NCBI RefSeq assembly: GCF_000027005.1
Contig: NC_012965.1
Span: 1,103,001-1,167,000, forward strand
Origin: Komagataella phaffii GS115
Taxonomy: Eukaryota > Ascomycota > Pichiomycetes > Pichiales > Pichiaceae
Reading direction: 5' to 3'
Length of the DNA stretch: 64,000 nucleotides
The position numbers and the translations under genes are program-made. The notes under the pieces were generated by a model, which did no database searches, was not told the DNA's origin, and worked only from the letters and a program-made list of their open reading frames with translations. Shown here piece by piece: positions 46,501-54,984 of this stretch. Numbering within the stretch: the stretch's first letter is position 1; each line of letters opens with the position of its first letter.

Positions 46501-47981
46501 GGCTAGAACCTTTTGTTCAATCCTATTTACTACTTCAAGGTGGAAAGTTTGATCATGCCGATCGGATGTTTTATTCCATCAATAAAGCTTGGAATTCTTC
46601 TTCAGCGGATAATACTTCGGATGTGAGAGAGCTAATTCCTGAGTTTTTCTACTTGCCTGAATTTTTAATGAACTCAAACAAATTTGATCTTGGAACTTTG
46701 CAAAGTGGGAGTAAGGTCGATAACGTTGAATTACCTCCTTGGGCCAAAGGAGATCCAAAACTATTCATCGAAAAAAATAGAGAAGCATTAGAAAGTCCAT
46801 ACGTATCTGCGCACTTGCATGAATGGATTGATCTTGTGTTTGGTTTCAAGCAAAGAGGAAAGCCCGCAGTCGAAGCTTTTAACGTTTTCCATCATCTCAG
46901 TTACTCTGGAGCGGTAGATCTAGATAAAATTGAAGAAGAGGTTGAGAAGAAGGCTATGACCGGTATAATCCATAACTTTGGCCAAACGCCACTACAAGTA
47001 TTTACAAAACCTCATCCACCAAGAGACTTACGTGAAAACATTCACATTAGCAGAGCCGACTTGGAAGCATTGGACAATGGTTTGGTTAGCCAGTTAAAGC
47101 GAATAAAGCCCATCAAATGCATTGTAAAGACGAATCTCCAAAATAGTAGGAAGTTCATAGGATACCCTACTTCAGTCTGCAGCGATAGATTGCATTATGT
47201 TATGCCACTTCCACGAAATGGATCTCTATTGATCAATGAAGAGATTGTTGAGGGGTTACAGAACGACTCAATAACCTGCTTAGTGATGGTTGGTGACTCC
47301 AGTATCGCAGTTGGAGATGTGAGTGGTGTGATACATATTTGGAAGATTGTTTCAACTGATTTTTCGAAAACTCTAGAACCATTAGAGCTGAAAGAAGTTC
47401 TTAGAGGCCATGAAAGCGCAATAAAAGATCTTAAAGTCTCCCAGATTTTTAACACTCTTATAAGCCTAGACGAGGAGGGGAATTGTTTTATGTGGGACTT
47501 GCTCAAGTTTGAATATATGAGATCAATATGTGAGGAGCTTCCCGTATCCCTAATTGATATTGATAACCATGCCGGCTTTGTGGGTTGTTTGTCGGGAAAT
47601 GAGCTGCTACTATACACAATCAATGGTGAGTCAATTTCAAGTAGCCTCATAGGAAGCGGAAACGTTGGAAGTATATCCTTTGCTCGCAGGAATGACGATC
47701 TATTCAACTTAGAGGGGCAAATCAACCACGAGTACTGGATTCCTGGTTGCGTACTTGCCGTTGGATTCGTTTCTGAGGCCAAATTATACGGACTATTCCA
47801 TACAGAGAATAGATATGACATAAGGCTATTGAAAACCATTAGCATGGATGAAGCAAATAAAATATGCTGTATTCGGTTTGGACTTTCAAGTGAGTATAAA
47901 GAGAATACTAGACTTCATACTAAGCCCAAACTGCTATGTGGTGATGACGAAGGCCGACTTTTTGTTGTCGAACAAATCTAA
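43521..47981 (+). CDS. BPH1: BEACH-family protein Bph1, C-terminal part with PH-BEACH and WD40 domains
   Basis: An open frame of about 1486 codons in the +1 frame relative to the preceding one; it has no ATG at its start, and the first open codon after the last stop in this frame is at 43488. Contents in order: an armadillo-like helical region, a PH-like domain (about 700-830), the BEACH domain at about 885-1170 (YPVFPWVLSDY, PPFHYGTHYSSS, FVQSYLLLQGGKFDHADRMF, DLVFGFKQRGKPAVEAFNVF), and C-terminal WD40 repeats (from about 1230; GDVSGVIHIWK, DEEGNCFMWDL). These are the hallmark domains of Bph1/LYST proteins. Its stop is 7 bp from the EMC7 stop. Confidence 0.85.
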   Translation: MSLYVVYSLNNNLSSSQKLIQRSAGACVLDALTTVVCDTSTSATSLDPPLFYRRVVKSLSVKWALLILTDEEIKVSINALKILIRLFTMLRVTQYEKFISHAGLDILTSFLQSKSYDNELISTIFCGTFGFPQTRDFGSNLRDIVNNLAPKGTKLRISMPEFLFLLANLFKASAIKTIETLSRDLSASTSMQSLNFLAFANSFIYMIVTTYGKPSSLESFFLNDKKWLAMLLNILLLFELSTEFKAIPEMDEIRISIEKLLSEIFIKKIFDKKATAFSSFMGSVTADSRTFTIVHAFIFPHVLEHLEEFCIYLQELTTKPSSTLTNVFRFYESCLNEERFSKWTGPQAITFIESSSNYLEIFRLHCDDKGRWKNDLQNIGDSLCSLLIRELLQATVSLMESNNQDSQSNIKRIATNFIFHQELYLLKTMLDNEKLATFCVILFKNIFINDPEISNLCINCLKTCFLVRQPDFEHIAELIADDAGVVIHFFTGMLSITDDELRSEASVPSVRTAFLKNFTLKMNILKHLNNSTPDSTSTLLKLVDKSVLQKRSAVESFKSECSYWTKIIVSSELAKYHRHNQDHRDDVLYYINMYNKLKIRTSVSLKVGNIKPVMMLDLSEGMDRMRKRILPDYNSLAKKLNTDYAKTSGDDKTELVKEDTPDIKNFDDTDSISSQDGETFEFVEEPGDIEAQQEDKNRKVLRSLNPGDKVNAIWNVCQVHGLEATESVMILGASHIYLIENYYHSPKGEIIDIEDADLEDRDPYMQLLTGQKRPDNFEKDLKSHSTTNWKLNILASVSKRQFLFRDVGLELFFADGSSFLITCISPSVRDYIHFKLKGYTTQLLDQDLSQAFSLAATSTAHLDNNSFTFKLTSAFSGTNLNNLTITKKWRRGEISNFYYLMIVNTLAGRTYKDLTQYPVFPWVLSDYTSDTLDLDDPKVYRDLTKPMGAQTEKRLNLFKERYEALQSLEDSNAPPFHYGTHYSSSMIVTSFLIRLEPFVQSYLLLQGGKFDHADRMFYSINKAWNSSSADNTSDVRELIPEFFYLPEFLMNSNKFDLGTLQSGSKVDNVELPPWAKGDPKLFIEKNREALESPYVSAHLHEWIDLVFGFKQRGKPAVEAFNVFHHLSYSGAVDLDKIEEEVEKKAMTGIIHNFGQTPLQVFTKPHPPRDLRENIHISRADLEALDNGLVSQLKRIKPIKCIVKTNLQNSRKFIGYPTSVCSDRLHYVMPLPRNGSLLINEEIVEGLQNDSITCLVMVGDSSIAVGDVSGVIHIWKIVSTDFSKTLEPLELKEVLRGHESAIKDLKVSQIFNTLISLDEEGNCFMWDLLKFEYMRSICEELPVSLIDIDNHAGFVGCLSGNELLLYTINGESISSSLIGSGNVGSISFARRNDDLFNLEGQINHEYWIPGCVLAVGFVSEAKLYGLFHTENRYDIRLLKTISMDEANKICCIRFGLSSEYKENTRLHTKPKLLCGDDEGRLFVVEQI

Positions 47982-47988
47982 ATTTTGG

Positions 47989-48633
47989 TTACTTCCTTTT
48001 TCGAATCGGCTTTTGGGAGCTTCCCCTTGCAGTAGTCGTTGACTCATTGCTGTTGGAACTAATACTCCTGTTTGCATCTTCTGGTGATTCCGGTTTTGGT
48101 TGGACAGTCTCCTCCAAGATTCGCTTGGTAAAGCCAGGATCAAAGTAATTCATCACATGAGGGAACAACCCTATTGCGGCTGTAACCAAGACTCCTAGGG
48201 CCATCAGCGGGTTCTGCTGAGCCCATATAATCCAACTATTATTAGCTAGTATACCACCACTGGATATTTCAATGTATTTTCTGGCAACCACGTTTTCAAA
48301 GGGGACGAATAGGGGCAACTCGACCAACGAGCCTGACTCAGTCCAATTCTGATTCGTAACGTATTTGTGGGCAGTGATGTTCTCATTTGTAACTTCAACG
48401 CGATACCGATCATTTTTTAGAGCGTAATCTTGCAATTGCAGACTAAGTTTGTAGGTTCCGGTCGGAGGATCTGAAATGGAAAATGACCCGTCATGGAGAA
48501 TTCTGGTTGTGATAGTTACGTTCGGGCTATAGAGCTCAACTTTTGTTCTAGAAGAATCGACATCATCTATTTCAATTCTCCCGCTAAGTTGATGGGCAAA
48601 AGCTGCTGGTAAAAGCAACCACAAAAACAACAT
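47989..48633 (-). CDS. SOP4: ER membrane complex subunit 7 (Sop4)
   Basis: A 214-residue ER membrane protein. The signal peptide (LFLWLLLPAAFA) is followed by a beta-sandwich lumenal domain starting HQLSGRIEI with three to four N-glycosylation sequons, one transmembrane helix at about 142-162 (PLMALGVLVTAAIGLFP), and a basic cytosolic tail ending RKRK. This is the EMC7/DUF2012 layout; Saccharomyces Sop4 is its EMC7 counterpart and was found as a suppressor of a plasma-membrane ATPase export defect. Convergent with BPH1 with only 7 bp between the stops. Confidence 0.85.
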   Translation of the reverse strand: MLFLWLLLPAAFAHQLSGRIEIDDVDSSRTKVELYSPNVTITTRILHDGSFSISDPPTGTYKLSLQLQDYALKNDRYRVEVTNENITAHKYVTNQNWTESGSLVELPLFVPFENVVARKYIEISSGGILANNSWIIWAQQNPLMALGVLVTAAIGLFPHVMNYFDPGFTKRILEETVQPKPESPEDANRSISSNSNESTTTARGSSQKPIRKRK

Positions 48634-49180
48634 TGGGGAACGGAAATCTATATGAGTAAAATGGGATAGTTTAAGTACTATTGAAACCGTTGGTGGGTTC
48701 CACTATATTACGTAATCAAAAGGGAAACAGTACAGACGAAAATTCGACGAAGGAAACAGTCGATGATGTACAGAAATATTTGCTTGGTCGTTCAACACTG
48801 GGGTAATTCGTTTTGCTGGATTGAAACAACAGGCCCAGTACTATCTCATTTTTCATAAACTAATACGCCTTACAGAGAGACCTGCTTCATATAAACCAGT
48901 CCCGACACCCCAACACCACAAAGATCTTTATATAAGACCAGCATCGTTCCAATTTTTTTCCTCTCTTTGTTGTATTCAGGTTACGTATTATTGTAGGGTG
49001 TTGATGACGTTTTTAGATCGCCACTCTCTACAACTTAACCGAGAAAAAATAGGCCTCCTAGCTGGAGCTTTCATCTAGGTACTGAAGATTTGACGCTATG
49101 AATCACTGCTACCATTGGTGAAGGATTTCCTTACCAGGACGCATACATTAATGTAATATTAAGGTGCTATGTAACGTAGA
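48634..49180. other. Gene-free region between EMC7/SOP4 and PPT1
   Basis: 547 bp between two minus-strand genes: the EMC7 promoter and the PPT1 3' region. A plus-strand TATA-like TATATAAG is present near 48930-48937, with a pyrimidine-rich stretch after it, and a TTGATGA / CTGA pair near 49001-49086 vaguely recalls C/D boxes, but no terminal stem supports a snoRNA. An 85-codon plus-strand frame at 48821-49078 shows no domain and lacks conservation clues. I call no gene. Confidence 0.4.
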
Positions 49181-50686
49181 TTAAAATCCTCCAGAGTTTG
49201 TGTATGCCATTGGTTTTATGTCGGGATGAGGAACCTCTTTGAAAGTCTTGAAATCTATTCTGTACTCTTTCTTTTCATCTGATGTCAAGTTGACGACTGC
49301 ACCTAGATTACCTTGAGTGTCACAGTAGTTAGGAGCACTAAACACGGTAATTAATTTACCGTCATGTTCTTCCTCATAACCACCCATTCTGACTTCATGT
49401 GATCTGATGATAGCTTTCAGATTGTTGCTCCTACAGAATCTGTAAGTGATGTCAGGTCCAAATTGAATTCCAACACCTCTTTTAGATGGCGAACGTCCAG
49501 GCATAACCTGAGGGTCTGTCCATAGTAGTTCCATTTCCACTCCTTCATTTGGTGGCTGTCTATTAGGGACCCTTTTAATGTTTCTTATGTCCTGAAGGGT
49601 CTTCTTGTCATCGCTGAATAGTCCTCCATGCATTACCAGATACTCTTGACCTATCAAAGTAGCATAAGGCAAGGAGTTGAAGGCTTCAGAAAAACAGGTG
49701 AAAAGGCGTTCACCGTACTTATATTTACACTCGTCTTCAAATCCATAGACTTTGTTCATACTGTTGGTTTCATGGTTACCTCGGTTCAAGTAGAAAAACT
49801 TGGGGTATAAAAGTTTGAGTGTGAAAAGAAGGAATGCGACTTCACAAGACCAACTTCCTCTGTCGACAAAATCTCCATTGAATAGATAAACATGATTAGG
49901 ACCGACATTACCGAAGGACTCGAATATGTTCAAAACATCGTAAAACTGACCATGGGTATCTCCACATATTGTGATTGTCTTCACAGTGTCTGGTAGTGCT
50001 TCTTCTTGGCTATTATTTCTGTCAAATCCAAACTCTACCAAAGAATGTTCATTCTTGAAAACTTCATTAGCGGCAGCTACTATTGCAAATGCGTGTTTCT
50101 TTGGAAGCTTTTTACCATTCTTGAATCTTTGAATCATTTGCTTGAGATATTCTTGGGTAATATTAACGGACAAGTTTCTGTCTTGTCCCTTGCCTGTAAC
50201 TTCGATCTCCAAAGGAGCTCCATCATAATCATTTTCCAACTGTATTGCGTTGAAATCCAATTCTTGAATGACTGACTCTTTCTCGTCTACAGCAATAGCC
50301 TTTTCAAAAGCTATTCTCTTGATAATCTGATCAATCTCTGCAGCCAACTTTTTCGAGTTAGGATCATTTGGCACCTTACTGAGCACCATCTTCACGTCAA
50401 GTTTGGCCTTCCTGTAGTCCAGAATAGCAAACGTCGCCACTGCTCTTCGATAGTAAGCTTTAAGATAAGATGGATCCAGTTCTATGGCACTTGTAGCATC
50501 AGCAATAGCCAAACCATAATTTTCCAACTTGATTTGGGCCTGGGCTCGATTGGAATAATAGATTGGATTTGGCTTCAGACTGATGGCTTCGGTATAAAAC
50601 TCGACGGCCTTTTCGAAATGGTTTTGCTTGAGCTCTTGGTTTCCCTTATCTTTCAAGGCATCTGCTTTGCTTTTCAAGTCAGTCAT
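49181..50686 (-). CDS. PPT1: Serine/threonine protein phosphatase Ppt1 (PP5, TPR-containing)
   Basis: A 501-residue phosphatase with an N-terminal TPR domain (about 5-110; GNQELKQNHFEKAVEFYTEA, YYSNRAQAQIKLENYG) that binds the C-terminal tail of Hsp90, followed by a PPP catalytic core: GDTHGQ (about 243-248), GDFVDRGSWS (about 270-280) and LNRGNHE (about 299-305), with the RSHEVRMGGYEE loop near 435-446. Ppt1 dephosphorylates Hsp90 itself. The frame extends upstream to 50824, but conservation and the TPR start at the ATG at 50686. Divergent from CET1. Confidence 0.95.
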   Translation of the reverse strand: MTDLKSKADALKDKGNQELKQNHFEKAVEFYTEAISLKPNPIYYSNRAQAQIKLENYGLAIADATSAIELDPSYLKAYYRRAVATFAILDYRKAKLDVKMVLSKVPNDPNSKKLAAEIDQIIKRIAFEKAIAVDEKESVIQELDFNAIQLENDYDGAPLEIEVTGKGQDRNLSVNITQEYLKQMIQRFKNGKKLPKKHAFAIVAAANEVFKNEHSLVEFGFDRNNSQEEALPDTVKTITICGDTHGQFYDVLNIFESFGNVGPNHVYLFNGDFVDRGSWSCEVAFLLFTLKLLYPKFFYLNRGNHETNSMNKVYGFEDECKYKYGERLFTCFSEAFNSLPYATLIGQEYLVMHGGLFSDDKKTLQDIRNIKRVPNRQPPNEGVEMELLWTDPQVMPGRSPSKRGVGIQFGPDITYRFCRSNNLKAIIRSHEVRMGGYEEEHDGKLITVFSAPNYCDTQGNLGAVVNLTSDEKKEYRIDFKTFKEVPHPDIKPMAYTNSGGF

Positions 50687-50944
50687 TGCGTTTTTTGAAT
50701 TTGCAACAGTAGAATACAGCACGGAATGGAGATGAAAAAGGGAAAAGAAAAGAGAGAATCTGGAGAAACCAAAAAAAAGCTTCGAGAAGTTTTCTTGGGG
50801 ACAGATATCACTGTATTGTCTCAACGCAGATTCTGGCGCGTGAGAGTACTTTTGCGCGAATACTATCTGATGGAGATGGGAGTGTGCGAAAACGATTTGC
50901 TTCGATAATTCTTCACTTGAAGTATAAGCTGCTGGGTTGTTGAT

Positions 50945-52216
50945 ATGAACTTGGTAGATTTGGATAATCCAGCCGATGGATTATCTGAGCAGCCGAGAGA
51001 GAGGACTGAAAGTGTGATCTCGACGAAATCGCGAGTTTCAGTGACTGATCTGATCAATCCAACTAAGAGTTCAGAGCTTCCTGCACTGAAATCAAGGAAT
51101 AGCGTTCTTGATCTCTGCAACCCAAAAGACGTGGACATAAGCAGTAGCTCCACTCCAGATTTATCTAGAAGAGTTTCTGAAACGTCAAACGGAGAGATCA
51201 CAGTAGCAAAACCCAAAGTAACGGAAGCAATCCAGAATGCCAACTCCGATACTTCGAACTACACAAAAAAATCGAAACCAAGAAGATATAAAGTCAAACC
51301 GGTCTGGGCCAGAGACTTTGTCCCCAAAGTCAATTTAAAAGTTCAAAACGAAAGGCGGACTCAAGATAACCATTCCAAGGCTTTCTCCAATTTGGTTAAT
51401 AATGGTCCTACCACCTCAAGTTCCCGGTTTTCAACTTTCACTGGTGTGATACCTTATGACGATTTAACGAGATCAGTAACTACCTGGTTATATGCTAATT
51501 TGAATAGTCTTTCTGAAAAGCATCCCAATCTTGAGGATATCTTGGAGTTGGAAATCAAGGTGGGAGAGGTTGTCAGCAAGGCAACAGATAAAAGAATACA
51601 ATTACCAGTAATCACAGAGACAACATTGAACAATAATTTTTTCTTGCAAGAGTGCTACTTTAATATTAATTTGGAACCAGTTGATCATCAAAGTGTGGAG
51701 GACTTTTTCAAACAACTCCTCAAGGAGAGCAAAGTAACAGCCTTACGAACCGATACTATTGATCGGTTCTTTTCGCATACAGGAGCTAGAGGCAAAAAGA
51801 CTCGTTTAAGAGTAACACAGGACACAACGACAAAACGCGGTGATATCGTTATTGAAAAGGACAAGAAATCAAGCTTAGTGATACATCTTCCGAAATGCAG
51901 ATACGATCTGAAACTGACCATCGCACTGGAACTGCCACAGAATATACCGAAAGACGAGTTGATACCTGAAGGATCATTTTCTAGGAGGAAACACAGGACC
52001 AGCTATATTCATAAACCCTCCGCAACTCAAGTTGATTTGACCAAAGTCTATGAGGGAACCTCGAAACAAGAGAATTTTGAAATGGAGCTTGAAATTGATT
52101 CTAAACAATTATTAGACGCTTTTAAAGGTATTGGAGGAAATAATGATTATGAATCATTAATAGGAACATTTCTTGATAATGCGAAGATTTTGATGAGAGA
52201 GTTGTCCAAAAAGTAA
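50945..52216 (+). CDS. CET1: mRNA 5'-triphosphatase Cet1
   Basis: A 423-residue RNA triphosphatase of the fungal metal-dependent tunnel family, the first enzyme of mRNA capping. The two glutamate-rich metal-binding strands are visible: LELEIKVGEV (about 199-208) and the C-terminal EMELEID (about 380-386); between them are CYFNINLEPVDH, TDTIDRFFSHTGARGKKTRLRV and RRKHRTSYIH, all conserved blocks of the catalytic core. The first 160 residues are polar and Ser-rich and presumably hold the Ceg1-binding segment. Length is a little below Saccharomyces Cet1 (549). Confidence 0.9.
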   Translation: MNLVDLDNPADGLSEQPRERTESVISTKSRVSVTDLINPTKSSELPALKSRNSVLDLCNPKDVDISSSSTPDLSRRVSETSNGEITVAKPKVTEAIQNANSDTSNYTKKSKPRRYKVKPVWARDFVPKVNLKVQNERRTQDNHSKAFSNLVNNGPTTSSSRFSTFTGVIPYDDLTRSVTTWLYANLNSLSEKHPNLEDILELEIKVGEVVSKATDKRIQLPVITETTLNNNFFLQECYFNINLEPVDHQSVEDFFKQLLKESKVTALRTDTIDRFFSHTGARGKKTRLRVTQDTTTKRGDIVIEKDKKSSLVIHLPKCRYDLKLTIALELPQNIPKDELIPEGSFSRRKHRTSYIHKPSATQVDLTKVYEGTSKQENFEMELEIDSKQLLDAFKGIGGNNDYESLIGTFLDNAKILMRELSKK

Positions 52217-52300
52217 ATTGGAATCCTGGGGTTGATTGATATAGCGAAAAAGTAATTTAATGATTTTCTCTTCTTTACTCTCTTGGACATCGTCTGAAAA

Positions 52301-52987
52301 ATGATCTTTTTATGGTGGCTGCTGGGAGTTATCCATCTTGTGAACGCTAATACTGAGACGTTATTGGTATATGCTGATCCTGCGTATGAAGTATATGATT
52401 ATGGGGATCTGAATTCTCATGAAAGGACGACAATTCCATGTTCCCTAAACTTGAGCCAAGTTTATGGAGGTGACGTCTACTTGCACCGTCCTGGAAACCC
52501 TTGTCCAATTGAGTTGCATAATTCTTGGACTCTTCCGCCAATCAAGACGATACATCGGTTAAACGTTGAAAAGGGGTCAACTTATTTTGTTTCTCTTTGC
52601 TGGAGTGCAATTTTTCCTGTTGATTTTAGTCTTAGCTATGTGGTGGAAAAGAGCGAGGCATCCAACGATAATGACATACGACAAAACTTCACAGTGGACA
52701 CCCCAATTGAAGAGTTGCAAGGAGCGATTCCTGGGATATATCTCATTGTTGAGGCCAAACCTAACTTCTTTGCCCTGAGAAACTCTAACTTTAAACAATA
52801 TCTCGATGAGATACAGTATCAAATCAACGTGGAGCAATGTATTCTTGTGCCTGGATTGACCGAAAGAATACTCAAACTAGCGGGTAAGATTATGCTAGTT
52901 GCAGTGATAGCATTGTTTATAGCGACCAAGATGAGTCTATGGTTAAAGCAGCTGGCCTTAACTCCAGCGAAGATCAAATTGCGTTAA
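52301..52987 (+). CDS. PGA1: Probable GPI-mannosyltransferase II accessory subunit, Pga1-like
   Basis: A 228-residue predicted ER membrane protein: signal peptide (IFLWWLLGVIHLVNA) ending before NTETLLV, a lumenal domain with two cysteine pairs and two or three N-glycosylation sequons (NLS, NFT), and a single C-terminal membrane helix at about 195-213 (IMLVAVIALFIATKMSLWL) with a short basic tail KIKLR. Size and topology, and the NTE start after the signal peptide, resemble yeast Pga1, which with Gpi18 adds the second mannose to GPI precursors. The primary sequence match is weak, so the name is tentative. Its stop overlaps that of the next, convergent gene. Confidence 0.55.
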   Translation: MIFLWWLLGVIHLVNANTETLLVYADPAYEVYDYGDLNSHERTTIPCSLNLSQVYGGDVYLHRPGNPCPIELHNSWTLPPIKTIHRLNVEKGSTYFVSLCWSAIFPVDFSLSYVVEKSEASNDNDIRQNFTVDTPIEELQGAIPGIYLIVEAKPNFFALRNSNFKQYLDEIQYQINVEQCILVPGLTERILKLAGKIMLVAVIALFIATKMSLWLKQLALTPAKIKLR

Positions 52988-53307
52988 ATGTGCCTTCCCA
53001 ATGCAAATCCAAAAGTGAAACTGAAACTCACAATGATGACTCCTGCACAACTCAAATGAAAGGCCATATCCGACGAGCTAGGCTGTTCAGGGTCCTTCCT
53101 GAACGGATAAGGGGGGAATTGAACCATGTCTTCTTGTTCACTGTCTGTTAATGGGTTAGACAAGGAGCCTTCAGTTGTTGGAATTGGACTATGTTCCCCG
53201 CTGTCAAGAATATCAGCAGTTGCAACGGATGACAGGTCCACCCAAGAGTGACCTAGCAGATGCTGTGGATGGTGGTAGGCATACTGCAATTTGTCAGTAA
53301 ACGTCAT
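52984..53307 (-). CDS. Small predicted tail-anchored protein, function unknown
   Basis: 107 residues from the ATG at 53307; I do not recognise it. The N-terminus is aromatic and His-rich (DKLQYAYHHPQHLLGHSW), the middle is acidic and Ser/Pro-rich, and residues about 86-105 form one hydrophobic helix (CAGVIIVSFSFTFGFALG) ending two or three residues from the C-terminus (RHI). That is a tail-anchored or mitochondrial outer-membrane/ER topology. The TAA stop (52984-52986) overlaps the PGA1-like stop. The open frame continues upstream only with a TTG codon. Because it is short, it could be spurious, but the terminal TM helix and sharp frame favour a gene. Confidence 0.55.
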   Translation of the reverse strand: MTFTDKLQYAYHHPQHLLGHSWVDLSSVATADILDSGEHSPIPTTEGSLSNPLTDSEQEDMVQFPPYPFRKDPEQPSSSDMAFHLSCAGVIIVSFSFTFGFALGRHI

Positions 53308-53428
53308 ACTAGGTGTAGGAAGAATACAAGTGAAAACAATGCAAGGAAAAAAATATTTACAATACAAGAGAAGTCGGTGCTTATCACTCTGTTCACATTA
53401 AAAAGGCTTGCTAATCTACAATGATATC

Positions 53429-54010
53429 TTATAAAGCCATGAGCGCAGCACCGCCGACGAGTCCAACTAGTCCCCATTGAGCAGAGGCAACTTGACCACC
53501 ATTCAAATAAAGTGTGGTTGTTGTAGGGTCAGGAGTGTTATCGAATCTACCCCAAGTACGAGTGGTGGTAGTTTCGGAAGTTGTGCTAGGCGTGGTCTTA
53601 TCAAACCTTCCCCAAACATGAGTGCCGCTAGAAGTAGTCGTCACGCTGGGTGTAGTCTTATCGAACCTACCCCACGTTGTTGTTGTGGAGAGAGTTCGTG
53701 TGGTGGTCGTCGGTGTGGTTTTATCAAATCGACCCCATTGATGCGTCCCCGAGGAAGTTGTTGTTGAAGAAGGCGTAGTCTTGTCGAATCTACCCCAGGT
53801 ACTGGTGCTAGTAGAGCCAGAACTTCCCACAGTATTGTAGTAGTAAGAGTAAGGTGTAGTCTTGTCAAATCTTCCCCAGGGTGTAAAGATGGACACCGAC
53901 ATGTCGGTTATGGTAATTGTGACTACATGGGCATCGGTGGCTGTTGAATCGGCGGTCGGAGTGACGGTGTTGATTGCAAACAAGCTCACCAAGAAACTGG
54001 CAAATTGCAT
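53429..54010 (-). CDS. GPI-type cell-wall protein with six WGRFDKT repeats
   Basis: 193 residues: signal peptide (QFASFLVSLFAINTV), a Ser/Thr-rich stalk, and a C-terminal GPI signal (small residues around N170-G172, then hydrophobic 178-193). Embedded in the stalk are five exact WGRFDKT copies (45-51, 72-78, 92-98, 113-119, 133-139) and a sixth, WGRFDNT (153-159). Spacing is 27 residues once and then 20-21. Codons differ between copies: F is TTT or TTC, R is AGA, AGG or CGA, D is GAC or GAT. So the peptide is being kept while the DNA drifts. A mannosylated wall protein is expected; the role of the heptapeptide is unknown. The next gene is a paralogue. Confidence 0.8.
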   Translation of the reverse strand: MQFASFLVSLFAINTVTPTADSTATDAHVVTITITDMSVSIFTPWGRFDKTTPYSYYYNTVGSSGSTSTSTWGRFDKTTPSSTTTSSGTHQWGRFDKTTPTTTTRTLSTTTTWGRFDKTTPSVTTTSSGTHVWGRFDKTTPSTTSETTTTRTWGRFDNTPDPTTTTLYLNGGQVASAQWGLVGLVGGAALMAL

Positions 54011-54168
54011 CTTGTGTTGTTTGATGTTTTAAGTCAGAATTCGGTGGAAACTTAAGGGTCCGCATAATAAATAATACAGAAAAAAAAAGAAAGCAACCAG
54101 AAAGGGAAATAAAGTTCAAAAAATTCTAAGTGTTAACAGGAATATATTAATGAGTCTATGGTATCTCT

Positions 54169-54567
54169 CTACAAGACCATCAGTAAACCGAGGCCAGCAG
54201 CACCAACTAAACCGAACTGGGCACCAACCGAGGCAGCCAAACCTTCATAACTGGAAGTGGTAGTGTTGGAGTGGTTAGAGCTGTTCGAACCGTTAATAAC
54301 AACTTCTCTGTGAACAACACCGTCGTACGAGAATATGGTGGTAGTGGTAGGATCTGGAGTTTTGTTAAATCTTCCCCATCTGTGAGTACCTGAAGAAGTG
54401 GAAGTTGTAGAAGGAGAAGTCTTGTCGAATCTTCCCCATCTGTGAGTCTCAGTGGAAGCGGTGGTCACAGTTGTGGTGACAACGTGAGCATCGGTAGCCT
54501 CGTCCTGAGCAACAATGGACACAGCATTTAGGGCAACAAAGCCAGCAAACGCAGTGGAAAACTTCAT
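54169..54567 (-). CDS. GPI-type cell-wall protein with two WGRF(D/N)KT repeats
   Basis: 132 residues from the ATG at 54567 (the open frame extends upstream to 54675, but the signal peptide begins here: KFSTAFAGFVALNAVSIVA). It shares with its neighbour the ATDAHVVT start of the mature chain and the heptapeptide, at 44-50 (WGRFDKT) and 64-70 (WGRFNKT, itself a glycosylation sequon). Four more N-glycosylation sequons cluster at 92-103, before a short GPI signal (GLAASVGAQFGLVGAAGLGLLMVL in the last 25 residues, quoted in part: AQFGLVGAAGLGLL). A tandem duplication with later loss or gain of repeats is the simplest origin. Confidence 0.8.
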   Translation of the reverse strand: MKFSTAFAGFVALNAVSIVAQDEATDAHVVTTTVTTASTETHRWGRFDKTSPSTTSTSSGTHRWGRFNKTPDPTTTTIFSYDGVVHREVVINGSNSSNHSNTTTSSYEGLAASVGAQFGLVGAAGLGLLMVL

Positions 54568-54984
54568 TCTTGATGTTGTAGTAGAAGGAAGGAAATTAAA
54601 GTTGATGGTATTTTTTTTGTAGCGGCCAGTTTGCCTTGAAATTCTGCCCGGAAGAAACGAGACACGAGCATCCAATCCGGCTCGCTTCGGAGACTTAAAT
54701 GGCGCGGATTTGCCTTGGGTGGCACAGTTATTGGTTGCGGAAATGGGAAGGTCGTGTCCTCAAGTGCGTTATTTTGGAACTGCTTTCTCGATTGGGTTTG
54801 TTTTGTTCCCAATTAGGTTAGAATTAGGCAATCCATGTGCGAAATGCCGAGGTGGTAAAGAGGTCGATGGCGGTTGTCTCGTTAAGTAAGTTAGTTGGAT
54901 GATATATATATATTACATATTACGTAAGAATGGGATGGCAGGTATGGGGATCAATTTGAGAGGAGGAGCGTTTGGTCACTTAGA
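54568..54984 (-). promoter_or_regulatory. Promoter of the short WGRFDKT gene and SRP1 3' region
   Basis: 417 bp without a gene. It contains an alternating AT run near 54902-54913 and an A-tract opposite the T-run at about 54612-54620. No other clear motif is seen. Confidence 0.4.

Noticed and set aside
48821..49087. Open frame and C/D-box-like TTGATGA / CTGA elements downstream of a TATA-like motif
   Set aside because: No terminal stem flanks the boxes, the first box lacks the leading purine, and the frame has no protein features.
50687..50824. 46-codon N-terminal extension of PPT1 with a hydrophobic Phe-rich segment
   Set aside because: The TPR domain and family start coincide with the ATG at 50686; PP5 proteins have no such presequence.
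53429..54567. Pheromone-precursor interpretation of the WGRFDKT repeats
   Set aside because: No Kex2-type dibasic sites separate the repeats, and both proteins end in a GPI signal.
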